A stretch of DNA of 64,000 nucleotides from Deferribacter desulfuricans SSM1 (GTDB lineage Bacteria; Chrysiogenota; Deferribacteres; Deferribacterales; Deferribacteraceae). Within the stretch, counting starts at the first letter, position 1. Every line of letters starts with the position of its first letter. Under the pieces are notes generated by a model that worked only from the letters and a program-made list of their open reading frames with translations, searched no databases and was not told where the DNA came from. Positions 44,002 to 52,763 of the stretch are shown here, piece by piece. Where the stretch lies: positions 1,083,501-1,147,500 of the forward strand of contig NC_013939.1 in assembly GCF_000010985.1 (NCBI RefSeq), read 5' to 3'. Position numbers and translations under genes: made by a program.

Positions 44002-44934
44002 TTGGGGGATAAAATTTTACTTGTTACAGGTGCTTCTGGGTTTATTGGTAGACATTTTGTTTCTCTGTTATCAGATGATAGTTTTATAGCTTTGGGAAGA
44101 AGGAATATAGGTTTTAAGCATTTTATATCTTTTGATTTTTCAAAAGATAAATCACTGATTTTTCCAGATGATATAGAAACTGTAGTGCATTTTGCAGGTT
44201 GTACAAAGACTATTAACAAAGATGATTATTTCAAAATAAATGTTGATGCTACAGCAAATCTTATTGAAATGGCTGTTAAAAATAAAGTTAAAAAGTTTGT
44301 TTTGATTTCTTCGCAGGCTGCAGCAGGGTCAAATGCAAAAAGTGAATATGATAAATCAAATCCTGTAAGTATTTATGGCAAAAGTAAACTATTGGCAGAA
44401 AAAAAAGTTTTGCAATATAAAAACGAAATAGATGTTTTAATTATAAGACCACCAGCTGTATTTGGACCTTTTGATACCGATTTTCACAAAACCTTCAAAA
44501 TGGTTAAAAGTGGCATAATCCCTTTGATAAATAACAGTTTATTTAGCTATGTATATGTCAGAGACTTGGTGGAAAATATTTTAAAACTTCTTAATTGTAA
44601 TACAAAAAGTGGCGAAATATTCTTTGTTTCTGCAACTAATCCCATCTCTCAAAAGGGATTTATTAAACATATTGCAGAGATTATGAGCAAAAAGGTTACT
44701 TTTATAAAAATACCCAAGCAAATTGCTTTTACAGTTGCTTGGCTAAATGAGCTAAAAAGTAAGGTTTTAAGAAAACCTGATATTTTTTCAGTAGATAAAG
44801 TTAGAGAGATTGTTGCTGGAGATTGGGTTTGCTCCAATGAAAAATTGAAGAAATTTATTGAGCCAGTTGAGACACCAATAAGCGATGCACTAAGGGAAAC
44901 CTATGAATGGTATAAAGAAAACAAATGGTTATAA
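44002..44934 (+). CDS. NAD-dependent epimerase/dehydratase family protein
   Basis: 310 residues of the extended SDR family. The nucleotide loop is TGASGFIGRH, and the catalytic tyrosine and lysine lie in SIYGKSKLLAEKKVL. The start is TTG at the base after the preceding stop, without a ribosome-binding site, so coupling is likely; there is no nearby in-frame ATG. The substrate is probably a sugar nucleotide or a polyprenyl-linked sugar. The 3' end overlaps the PAP2 gene by 32 bases. Confidence 0.85.
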   Translation: MGDKILLVTGASGFIGRHFVSLLSDDSFIALGRRNIGFKHFISFDFSKDKSLIFPDDIETVVHFAGCTKTINKDDYFKINVDATANLIEMAVKNKVKKFVLISSQAAAGSNAKSEYDKSNPVSIYGKSKLLAEKKVLQYKNEIDVLIIRPPAVFGPFDTDFHKTFKMVKSGIIPLINNSLFSYVYVRDLVENILKLLNCNTKSGEIFFVSATNPISQKGFIKHIAEIMSKKVTFIKIPKQIAFTVAWLNELKSKVLRKPDIFSVDKVREIVAGDWVCSNEKLKKFIEPVETPISDALRETYEWYKENKWL

Positions 44935-45769
44935 CTTTCTACCACATGATTTTTTGACACTTTTTTATGTTATAATAATTATTTTTATTGTTTTAACACA
45001 TTATAATAGTTTAAGTTTTGCTTATATGCACATTTTTACGCATCTTTTAGGCGTAGCTTTTATTTTTTTGATAGCTAAATATGACAGAAATAAAAATAAA
45101 TTGATTACTTTAATTCACTATTTTTACCCTATTTTGTTTTTTACTTTTATATATCAGGAGACAGGAAGACTTAATCAGCTTTTTTATGATGGTTATTTTG
45201 ATAAATTACTTCTTTATTGGGATACAAAACTTTTTGGCAAATCACCCATTTATTGGTTTTATGAATTAATCCCTCAAAGAATAATTTCTGAATATTTTCA
45301 TTTTTCTTATGCTTTTTATTATCTAATGGTGCCGTTAACATTCGTTTATATTTATAAGAGGAAGAAAGATAATGTTTTGCATTATATGTTTACTCTGTGC
45401 TTTTCATTTTATATTTACTATTTGATATTTATATTTTTTCCTGCTGTAGGTGGTAGGACTTTTGCTGATATCTATGCTAGAGAAGGTTATCTTTTTAAGA
45501 AAATTGTAGATTATATTTATCTTACACAAGAAATAGATGGAGGTGCATTCCCTTCTTCGCATGTGGGTATTGCTCTTGTTTGTTTATTAAACTTAAAAAG
45601 GGTAGGTGGGTATTTTTACAAAATTATGCTGATTTTGGTACCTTCACTTGCATTAGCAACAGTATATTGTGGATACCATTATGGTGTAGACATGATTACA
45701 GGTTGGATTTCTGGATATATACTATACAAAATTTCATCTTTTTTATACGTAAGATATTTCAGTAATTGA
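44903..45769 (+). CDS. PAP2-superfamily membrane phosphatase/transferase
   Basis: 288 residues with six or more transmembrane segments. The C-terminal PAP2 motifs are GAFPSSHVGIAL (near residue 213) and YCGYHYGVDMITGW (near 252), which hold the two histidines and aspartate of the active site. The layout, with a long hydrophobic N-terminal half, resembles inositolphosphorylceramide-synthase-like PAP2 proteins. It may transfer or remove a lipid phosphate at the membrane surface. It overlaps the epimerase gene by 32 bases. Confidence 0.83.
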   Translation: MNGIKKTNGYNFLPHDFLTLFYVIIIIFIVLTHYNSLSFAYMHIFTHLLGVAFIFLIAKYDRNKNKLITLIHYFYPILFFTFIYQETGRLNQLFYDGYFDKLLLYWDTKLFGKSPIYWFYELIPQRIISEYFHFSYAFYYLMVPLTFVYIYKRKKDNVLHYMFTLCFSFYIYYLIFIFFPAVGGRTFADIYAREGYLFKKIVDYIYLTQEIDGGAFPSSHVGIALVCLLNLKRVGGYFYKIMLILVPSLALATVYCGYHYGVDMITGWISGYILYKISSFLYVRYFSN

Positions 45770-45806
45770 AAGAATGAATGTTATTTCACAATAGACTAAT
45801 AATTAT

Positions 45807-45880
45807 GAGATTGCTTCGTCGCTGTCGCTCCTCGCAATGACCCTAAAATGCTGTCATTGCGAGCGTCAGCGAAGCAATCT
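45807..45880. repeat. inverted-repeat element, copy 4
   Basis: In the convergent gap 45,770-45,950. A reverse unit at 45,807-45,841 (GAGATTGCTTCG...CTCGCAATGAC) and a forward unit at 45,853-45,880 (GTCATTGCGAGCG...GAAGCAATCT) are separated by 11 bases. The 11-base centre (CCTAAAATGCT) closely resembles that of copy 3. The rest of the gap shows nothing I can interpret. Confidence 0.88.
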
Positions 45881-45950
45881 GAGGTTCTTAATCAATTATT
45901 ATTATGCTGCAGCCAAGAAAATATCTTTATGAGTGCAGGTATAAGTAAAT

Positions 45951-46349
45951 TTATAGTTCTTCCAATTTTATCAATGTTTCAGCTTTGATAAACTCTAAAA
46001 TGTCCCTTATTGCATCAAATGCGGAGCTTCTATCTTTAGCTTCTGCAGCTAAAAAGAGTATTGTATCATTTTTTTCTATTACTCCCACTTGATGGACTAC
46101 AAAAAGCTTATTCAAATCAAATCTATCAAAAATTTTATGAGCATATTCATTGATTTTATTTAAAGCTTCATCATCAATAATAGTCAATTTAATTTTAGTA
46201 TAATTAGGTTTATATTTCCCAGGATATTTAGCTTTTCCATGATGGATTAAAATAGTACCTGTACTATCACTTACTGATGTATAAAACTCATTATAGAGTT
46301 TTGCTACATCAATTTTATTTTCCTCTAATCTTACTACGATATTTTTCAC
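45951..46349 (-). CDS. divergent MoaE-like protein (molybdopterin synthase large subunit family)
   Basis: 132 residues. The segment FVVHQVGVIEKNDTILFLAAEAKDRSSAFDAIRDILEFIK aligns with the MoaE core in my memory of the family, given here only for comparison of its parts: the usual HRSSAF is DRSSAF, the arginine after the first beta hairpin is Lys (GKAK), and the end is ETLIKLEEL where PFWK(K/R)E is expected. It is also about 15 residues shorter at the C-terminus. It might still convert precursor Z to molybdopterin with a MoaD, or have a changed function. It is the last gene of the manC operon, overlapping its neighbour by 4 bases. Confidence 0.7.
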   Translation of the reverse strand: MKNIVVRLEENKIDVAKLYNEFYTSVSDSTGTILIHHGKAKYPGKYKPNYTKIKLTIIDDEALNKINEYAHKIFDRFDLNKLFVVHQVGVIEKNDTILFLAAEAKDRSSAFDAIRDILEFIKAETLIKLEEL

Positions 46350-48745
46350 AAGTCACCTCCAATTAGTTGTATATCCCCTTCTTCTATTTTTACTAAAATT
46401 TGATTAAAATAATCTTTATGACTTGTATAAGAGTAGTTACCTATTTTTAGTATGACATCAGAATATAATGTTTTATTTATTTTTATAAATGGGTTATGTT
46501 TGACACTTCTTTCATAAAGACTATTTAATACTTTTTCTTTTACTAAAATATGCTTTAGTTTTTGTTCCAGTTGCTTTAACCTTTCGATATTTAGTTGATA
46601 TTCTTTATCCATAACAGCATCTTCTATATTTCCATATTTTAAAATTATTTTTTTGATAATTTCCTTTACATAAGAAAGTGAATTATTGATTTTATTTTGA
46701 GCCTCTTTGTTGCTATTTAATTTTTGTTTGATTAATGTTTTGTTTAATGGGATAATTTTTAATTGGGTTTTAGTATAGGGGATTGTGCCTGCAATATTTA
46801 CTTCTATAAAATCTGAGGCTGTAATACTACAAGTGTGTACAGTCCCAGTTTTTCTTATACATTTGAAATAGCCGTTGCACACTACTTTACTATTTCTTAC
46901 ATAATCTAACACTTCTATATCCTGCTCACAAAAAACTTCAGCATCTTGAATAAACTCCGCAGTTATTTTTTTCAAAGCTTTAATAACTGCTTTATCCTTT
47001 CCAAAAACACCTCCATTTATAACTATAGAGCCATTTTCAGAGATTATTTTACACCCTTCCACGATACCTCTTATTTTGATATCTCCGCCAGCATTAATGT
47101 CAAAACCACTCAAGACATCCCCATTTATAATAACATCCCCATGATAATTTATATTTCCGACAGAATAATCCACATTGCTATTAATAATTATAACTTCTAT
47201 CACATTTACTTGATTGCCGTTGTATGTAATTTGCCCATCTACGGTGGAAATAAGTTTTAAACCATCAGAACTTACATAAGTATTTTTACCAACTGGGAGT
47301 TTAAAATCTTTTCCTGGTTTTGCTTTTATTGGTCTTCCATATACATCTATACCATCAATCCCTTCTGTGTAAGGGATTTTAACACACAGCACATCATTCT
47401 TTTTGACAGGTTGAATAAAATTTATCTCTTTGAAATCAACTCTATCATTATCTAAGATTTTTGGTTTATAAATATTATCTTTTTCAAAAAAGTATATTAT
47501 AAAAGCATCTGTACCATTAATTGGTTTTTTACCAACCGACACAGGAATATTTAGTGATGGATTTTTTAATATTTTATCTATATTTTCCTCATTAATCCCA
47601 TAATTGATATGATTCTTTTTTAAAAAAAATATAATATCGTTTTTAGTCAGGTTATGGTATTTTGGTAAAGAAAGGTATGCTTCCAATCTATCTTGAGATA
47701 CTGTAAGTGTGATATCTTTAAATTTTGATAAATCAAACTTTTCTACTCTTTCTGATATTAAATAAGCATTCCCTTTTGAGAATTTTATAGCTTCTTCTAC
47801 TTTATTTTCATCTACTAAATAACCTTCATCAATAAGCGCTTCTAATATTTTTTCTTTAGAAATGTTAGGATCGTTAACAACTAAATAAAGTTTTTTATCA
47901 AGCTCAATTATAGTAAATGGTTCTTCTGATACAGTTATCTGTTTTTTATTAAAATCTTTTATTAAATCAATAAGCTGCTGATAATCATTTATCCTTTGAT
48001 TTGGATCGAGCTTTAAGCACTGCTTAATTGCTTCTTTTATATTGTCAGGCACATTGGAAAAAAGGCTCAAATGAGGATAATTTAACTTCTTTATATTTAA
48101 CAAAGCATTATCAGAAATCTTTTCTCCAAATGGATAAATTGTTGTAAATAGAGTAAAAATTATACATCCTAACTGAAATATATCTGATTTATATGTGGAA
48201 TGCTTCCCTGCAATTTTTTCTGGTGGGATAAATGGTGGCGGAGAAGTGCTAAATCCTAACTCAGATATTAGATTATTTTTTGTCACAACTCTATCAATAC
48301 CAAAATTGTCGATTTTCACTTTTTGATTCTTTGTCAAATAAATAGAATCTAAATACAAGTTTTTGTGTATCATATTACTTTCGTATGCAAATTGTAATGC
48401 ATCAATGATATCTAAGATAATTTCTGCCTTTTGGCTTATATCTAGTGAAGCTATTTTGTTTAAACTAAAAGAATCATGCTCCAAATCTATATATTCTTGT
48501 ATAAGGTAATAATTGTTTTCATCCTCAGCAAAATCCATAATTGTCAATACGGATGGATGTATTATTTGTCCCGCTGTTTTTACAATGTTTTCAAATCTTT
48601 TTTTTATATTTGCATCAGACTTTGGAATTTCCTTTAGAATAACTTTTCTTTGAAAATGATTGTCTTCAGCAAGAAAAGCATTGCCAGAAGGGGTGATTGC
48701 TAAAAAACTTTTTTTATCATATCTATCAAAAAAATCAGTGTTCAT
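46346..48745 (-). CDS. pseudokinase fused to FapA (DUF342) domain
   Basis: 799 residues. Residues 1-265 have a serine/threonine kinase fold: K38 in VILKEI, HKNLYLDSIYL at 127-137, DNFG at 146-149, PPEK and SDIFQLG. Four catalytic positions differ: Asp of HRD is N129, the next Lys is Tyr131, the metal Asn is Ser134 and the Asp of DFG is N147. The glycine loop is also poor. Residues ~275-720 match FapA/DUF342 (VKIPYTEGIDGIDVYGRPI, GDVIINGDVLSGFDINAGGDI), a right-handed beta-helix family. A helical part (~690-760) ends the protein. It is probably cytoplasmic; role unknown, perhaps scaffold. Confidence 0.85.
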   Translation of the reverse strand: MNTDFFDRYDKKSFLAITPSGNAFLAEDNHFQRKVILKEIPKSDANIKKRFENIVKTAGQIIHPSVLTIMDFAEDENNYYLIQEYIDLEHDSFSLNKIASLDISQKAEIILDIIDALQFAYESNMIHKNLYLDSIYLTKNQKVKIDNFGIDRVVTKNNLISELGFSTSPPPFIPPEKIAGKHSTYKSDIFQLGCIIFTLFTTIYPFGEKISDNALLNIKKLNYPHLSLFSNVPDNIKEAIKQCLKLDPNQRINDYQQLIDLIKDFNKKQITVSEEPFTIIELDKKLYLVVNDPNISKEKILEALIDEGYLVDENKVEEAIKFSKGNAYLISERVEKFDLSKFKDITLTVSQDRLEAYLSLPKYHNLTKNDIIFFLKKNHINYGINEENIDKILKNPSLNIPVSVGKKPINGTDAFIIYFFEKDNIYKPKILDNDRVDFKEINFIQPVKKNDVLCVKIPYTEGIDGIDVYGRPIKAKPGKDFKLPVGKNTYVSSDGLKLISTVDGQITYNGNQVNVIEVIIINSNVDYSVGNINYHGDVIINGDVLSGFDINAGGDIKIRGIVEGCKIISENGSIVINGGVFGKDKAVIKALKKITAEFIQDAEVFCEQDIEVLDYVRNSKVVCNGYFKCIRKTGTVHTCSITASDFIEVNIAGTIPYTKTQLKIIPLNKTLIKQKLNSNKEAQNKINNSLSYVKEIIKKIILKYGNIEDAVMDKEYQLNIERLKQLEQKLKHILVKEKVLNSLYERSVKHNPFIKINKTLYSDVILKIGNYSYTSHKDYFNQILVKIEEGDIQLIGGDL

Positions 48746-49979
48746 AAATTTTATTAAATAAAGGTAAAATTGTTTTTTTGAAAATATTGTCCCAGCTATA
48801 ATCCCTTAAAGTTTTCCTAAAAAACCTTGTTGTTTTTGTGCTTTCTGAAACTTTTATTAACTTGTCAGCAATAGAGTTTACATCTTCATCTAACTTAAAA
48901 AAAGTGGCATAATTATTTGCGATTTCTCTAAAAGGTGGAATATCTGAACAAACTATTGGTATTTTAAGCATCCCAGCCTCTAATAAAGGGATACCAAACC
49001 CTTCTTGAATACTTGGCAAAAAGAGCATATCAGCGATATGATACAAATCCCTTATTTTGACTCTATCACTTTCTATAACTTCACCTGATGGAAGAGTATA
49101 TCTTGCTAATAGAATAGCATGTTCTCTTATATTTAACTCATCTATTAAAGTGTTTAGTTTGTTAAAATAATTTACAGTATTTTTTTCATGAGGATCAAAA
49201 GCTCCTGTAATTAGAGCTTTTGCTTTTACCCCTTTATCAACTAATGCTTTTACAACTTTTATAGTTAGCTCAATATTTTTTCTTGGATGAAGTCTGGATG
49301 GCTGAACCAAAATAATATCTTGATTATATAAGTCTTCATTATTAATAATTCTTACTGTGTTTATATCCAATCTAAAAAAAGTAATAGGATCAATACCATT
49401 TTTAACAACAAATATTCTATCCTTATCTACATTCATCAATTTTGCAAATAATTTCCGTCTGCTCTCCGTGATTGTGACATAATTTATTTTTGGGTTATAT
49501 TTTTTTAGTATATCAAAAGGTGGGGTATCATAAATTTTTTCATAATCTTCATAAAAATATAATGAATCGTGTGCCCAATTTATAACCTTTATATCCATTT
49601 CATCAGCAATTTCATGAACCGCCATTGCAGCTGGTAAGTTGTATCTCATGTTTAAAATATTATGTACAATCAGGATATCAAAATTTTGTAATTCACTTTT
49701 TAGAAAAACTTTTATTCTTTCTTTTAAACTGTTAATTCTTGATATATCTTTTTTTTGTTGTAATAAATTTATTGCATCATTTACTTCATCATTGTTTGAA
49801 AGTAGCAATGGATTAATAACTACTGGAATATAATTTTCAAACTGAGCACCTTTACCAGCAATAATTTTCACATTTAGTAAGTTTCGCCTAAAAAGAAGAG
49901 CTTGCTGTTTTATAACTTCTTCAACACCACCAACTACAGGAGGGGCTGAATAATGCAGTATGGCAATATTATATTTCAT
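48735..49979 (-). CDS. glycosyltransferase family 4
   Basis: 414 residues from ATG 49,979, which overlaps the previous stop as TAATG; a GTG three codons upstream is possible. GT-B fold: an N-terminal acceptor domain with SAPPVVGGVEEVIKQQ, a linker, and the nucleotide-sugar site near LVQPSRLHPRKNIELTIKV and SIQEGFGIPLLEAGM, with the two glutamates of the E-x7-E motif. The donor may be GDP-mannose, because manC starts this operon. It is a retaining cytoplasmic transferase, acceptor unknown. It overlaps the pseudokinase gene by 11 bases. Confidence 0.88.
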   Translation of the reverse strand: MKYNIAILHYSAPPVVGGVEEVIKQQALLFRRNLLNVKIIAGKGAQFENYIPVVINPLLLSNNDEVNDAINLLQQKKDISRINSLKERIKVFLKSELQNFDILIVHNILNMRYNLPAAMAVHEIADEMDIKVINWAHDSLYFYEDYEKIYDTPPFDILKKYNPKINYVTITESRRKLFAKLMNVDKDRIFVVKNGIDPITFFRLDINTVRIINNEDLYNQDIILVQPSRLHPRKNIELTIKVVKALVDKGVKAKALITGAFDPHEKNTVNYFNKLNTLIDELNIREHAILLARYTLPSGEVIESDRVKIRDLYHIADMLFLPSIQEGFGIPLLEAGMLKIPIVCSDIPPFREIANNYATFFKLDEDVNSIADKLIKVSESTKTTRFFRKTLRDYSWDNIFKKTILPLFNKIYEH

Positions 49980-51247
49980 TATATGCACTCACTCTCCACT
50001 ATTTTTATAATGTTTAGCAGCTTTCTTTCTAAAACTTCATAAGAGAAGTGTTTTAATGCAATATTATAGTTTTTTTCAACCATCTCATTTAATCGATGCT
50101 TATCAGAAATAACTTTTAGAGCTTCATCAACTATCTTTTCTGTCACAAAACCATCAAATTTAAAAACATCAAACCCAAATGGCTCAATATCAGTTATAAA
50201 AATAGAGTATCTATTTACAATTATTGGCTTTTTAAAATAAATTGTTTCTAAAAAGGCATTTCCAAATCCTTCATAACCTGAAGGGTAGGTTATGATATCA
50301 GCACATTGATAAATATCACCGATTGTGTATTTTTTCTCACCAACTTCCCTACACCTTTCAGTTCCGATATAATCATCTATTCCAACTATCTCTACCCCTA
50401 AAAGCTTTGCATAGTTTTTTACTCTCTCATAATAGATATCACCTTCATCCCCTGATGCATGAGAAATTATTAATTTAGAGTTTTTTAGTTTCATCATATA
50501 AACAATTTCTACAGCTCTTTCTATCCATTTTCTAGGAACAATTCTTGTTGGCTGTAATACAAAGAGGTCATCTTCGCTTAAACCAGCAATCTGACGAATT
50601 TCAGAGCAAATTTTGGGGTCTATAGGTTTAGGAGGCTCTGCAAAATTGTAAACATTTGGTATAACAAAATTAGATATCCCTTTTCTAAGGCTTAGTTGCT
50701 CTGACGCTATGCTGTTTATTACTACATGTGTTATCGATTTTAAATCAGGAGGAAACCCTCTATCTAAATAGTCTTTTGCTGCATTAACAAGAAACCTATC
50801 CCTTTCCCAATAAAAATCGTGATGATGAGCAATTGTTGGAAAGCAAGTTTCTGCAATAAATTCAGTTAATGCCAATCCTAAAGGGATATTCATAGGTATA
50901 GTTAAAGCATTTTCGGGTATTAATAGATGAATATCGTATTTATTTACAAAATCATACAATCTAATCTTTAAGTATTCTTTCAATTCTGAAACTTTAAGCG
51001 ATGTTTCATGGTCTCTTTTCCTTGTTCCAAACAGCTTACTGTTTAACTCTTTTATTTCTGGATGCTGAAAGTGTGCTAAAGGTGCTATAAAAGATACATT
51101 TGGGTCTCTATCACATTCACCAGCAAAATAGAAACAGTTGTAATTGTTACGTTCTAAAACATGCGCCCATTTTTCAATTTCTAATGAAACTCCATCAGTA
51201 CCTGCAATACGTGTAGAAACAAAACCTATATTTTTAATCTTTTTCAT
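49979..51247 (-). CDS. glycosyltransferase family 4, mannosyl(glucosyl)glycerate-synthase-like
   Basis: 422 residues of GT-B fold. Conserved stretches include IAGTDGVSLEIEKWAHVLE near the start, ENALTIPMNIPLGLALTEF, TIAHHHDFYWERDRF, VLQPTRIVPRKWIERAVEI and YPSGYEGFGNAFLE. I recall this pattern from a bacterial GT4 group that includes mannosylglucosylglycerate synthases. That would give a compatible solute, but the group is broad, so the product is uncertain. It overlaps manC by 4 bases and the next transferase gene by one. Confidence 0.78.
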   Translation of the reverse strand: MKKIKNIGFVSTRIAGTDGVSLEIEKWAHVLERNNYNCFYFAGECDRDPNVSFIAPLAHFQHPEIKELNSKLFGTRKRDHETSLKVSELKEYLKIRLYDFVNKYDIHLLIPENALTIPMNIPLGLALTEFIAETCFPTIAHHHDFYWERDRFLVNAAKDYLDRGFPPDLKSITHVVINSIASEQLSLRKGISNFVIPNVYNFAEPPKPIDPKICSEIRQIAGLSEDDLFVLQPTRIVPRKWIERAVEIVYMMKLKNSKLIISHASGDEGDIYYERVKNYAKLLGVEIVGIDDYIGTERCREVGEKKYTIGDIYQCADIITYPSGYEGFGNAFLETIYFKKPIIVNRYSIFITDIEPFGFDVFKFDGFVTEKIVDEALKVISDKHRLNEMVEKNYNIALKHFSYEVLERKLLNIIKIVESECI

Positions 51248-52647
51248 TTTACTCTACCGTACATATCTTCAAATCTTACTATATCATCTTCACCCACATA
51301 TTCGCCTACTTGTACCTCTATAAACTCAAAAGGGATTTTACCTGGATTCTCTATTCTGTGTTTTGTAGCTTTTGGTATGTATACCTTTTCATTTTCACTG
51401 AGATATAAAATATCCTCACCAATCTGAACTTTAGCCGTGCCCTTTACACCTATCCAGTGCTCTGCCCTATGGTAATGAAGCTGCAAACTTAATTTTTGAC
51501 CTGGATTTACAACTATTTTTTTGACTTTATAATTTTTCCCTTCATTTAATACAGTAAAACTTCCCCATGGTCTATAAACCGTTCTATGAACTTCTGCTTC
51601 TTCTCTTTCCTCTTTTTTCAAAAGCTCAACGATATCCTTTACTTGCTGAGAATAACCTTTTTTTGCAATTAAAATAGCATCATCAGTATCAGCTATGATG
51701 AGGTCATCAACACCAACTGTGCAAAGCAATCTTTTTGAACCGAGTATTAAACTATTTTTACTATTTTTAGATACAACATTCCCTTTTATAACATTATTGT
51801 TTTCATCTTTTGGTAATACCTCATATACACTATCCCATGAGCCAATATCTGACCAGGTAATGTTTATAGGGATGACCACTACTTTTTTAGATTTTTCCAT
51901 TATGGCATAGTCAATTGAAATTTCTGGCATTTTATGAAATTCTTTTTTCATCGTTTCAAAACTGTTAGAAAATAGCTCGTATATTTCAGGCTCATATTTT
52001 TCTATCTCTTCAATAAAAGTTTCAATGGAAAACATGAAGATACCAGAATTCCAAAAGAATTTTCCACTTTCTAAATATTTTTTAGCTGTATTTAAATCTG
52101 GTTTTTCGTGGAACTGTTTTACCTCAAAAACAGTTTTTCCAGCTTCATCAAAAAGCTTTTTATTACTTTTTTCAATGTATCCATATCCAGTTTCAGGTTT
52201 AGTTGGAACAACTCCAAAAGTTACAATATAACCATCTTTTGCAAACTGTTCAGCCAATTTTACATAATCAGCAAACTCTGATGCAGGGCTAATAATATGA
52301 TCAGAAGGTGATATAAATACAGCATCATTTAATTTACCATGAAGTTTTTCCTGAATATATTTAATACCCAGAGCAATAGCAGGTGCCGTATTTTTACCAA
52401 TAGGCTCATCGATGATATGAGGGTCATCTCCAAGAATAGGCTGAACCTGCTGTTTAACAAAAAAAGAATGATCTCTATTAGTAACAATTACAATATCCTC
52501 TTTATCAGAATAATAAAGATTTCTTTTTGCGGTTTTTTGCAAAAGGGTTTCATCATCAGTTAAACTCAAAAACTGTTTTGGAAATTTCTTCCTTGATAAT
52601 GGCCAAAGCCTTGTACCACTTCCTCCAGCTAAAATTATGGAAAACAT
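51244..52647 (-). CDS. manC: mannose-1-phosphate guanylyltransferase / mannose-6-phosphate isomerase
   Basis: 467 residues from ATG 52,647, preceded by GGGAGGGG; the ORF extends 10 codons further through that site. The N-terminal nucleotidyltransferase has SIILAGGSGTRLWPLSRKKF and FPKQFLSL, and PSDHII. The C-terminal cupin isomerase (~345-465) has RPWGSFTVL, LQLHYHRAEHW and the metal ligands of the family. The protein makes GDP-mannose for the two transferases encoded next. A promoter is seen at 52,714-52,686. It heads a five-gene leftward operon. Confidence 0.95.
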   Translation of the reverse strand: MFSIILAGGSGTRLWPLSRKKFPKQFLSLTDDETLLQKTAKRNLYYSDKEDIVIVTNRDHSFFVKQQVQPILGDDPHIIDEPIGKNTAPAIALGIKYIQEKLHGKLNDAVFISPSDHIISPASEFADYVKLAEQFAKDGYIVTFGVVPTKPETGYGYIEKSNKKLFDEAGKTVFEVKQFHEKPDLNTAKKYLESGKFFWNSGIFMFSIETFIEEIEKYEPEIYELFSNSFETMKKEFHKMPEISIDYAIMEKSKKVVVIPINITWSDIGSWDSVYEVLPKDENNNVIKGNVVSKNSKNSLILGSKRLLCTVGVDDLIIADTDDAILIAKKGYSQQVKDIVELLKKEEREEAEVHRTVYRPWGSFTVLNEGKNYKVKKIVVNPGQKLSLQLHYHRAEHWIGVKGTAKVQIGEDILYLSENEKVYIPKATKHRIENPGKIPFEFIEVQVGEYVGEDDIVRFEDMYGRVK

Positions 52648-52685
52648 TATCCCCTCCCAAAAGTTAATATTTAACAACTATTTTT

Positions 52686-52714
52686 ATATTAAAAAAAATA
52701 ATTGCAAATTTCAA
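52686..52714 (-). promoter_or_regulatory. sigma-70-type promoter of the manC operon
   Basis: Minus strand: TTGAAA (52,714-52,709), a 17-base spacer and TAATAT (52,691-52,686). The leader is short and ends in GGGAGGGG before the manC ATG at 52,647. The same 115-base gap must also hold the rightward aminopeptidase promoter, which I could not define. Confidence 0.5.
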
Positions 52715-52763
52715 TAAATAAAATAAGTTAATTAAATCACATAATATACAAGGAGGGAAAATG

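Noticed and set aside
35020-45880. The four repeat loci considered as a CRISPR array
   Set aside because: Units are kilobases apart, inverted, and have no regular spacers; no cas gene is present.
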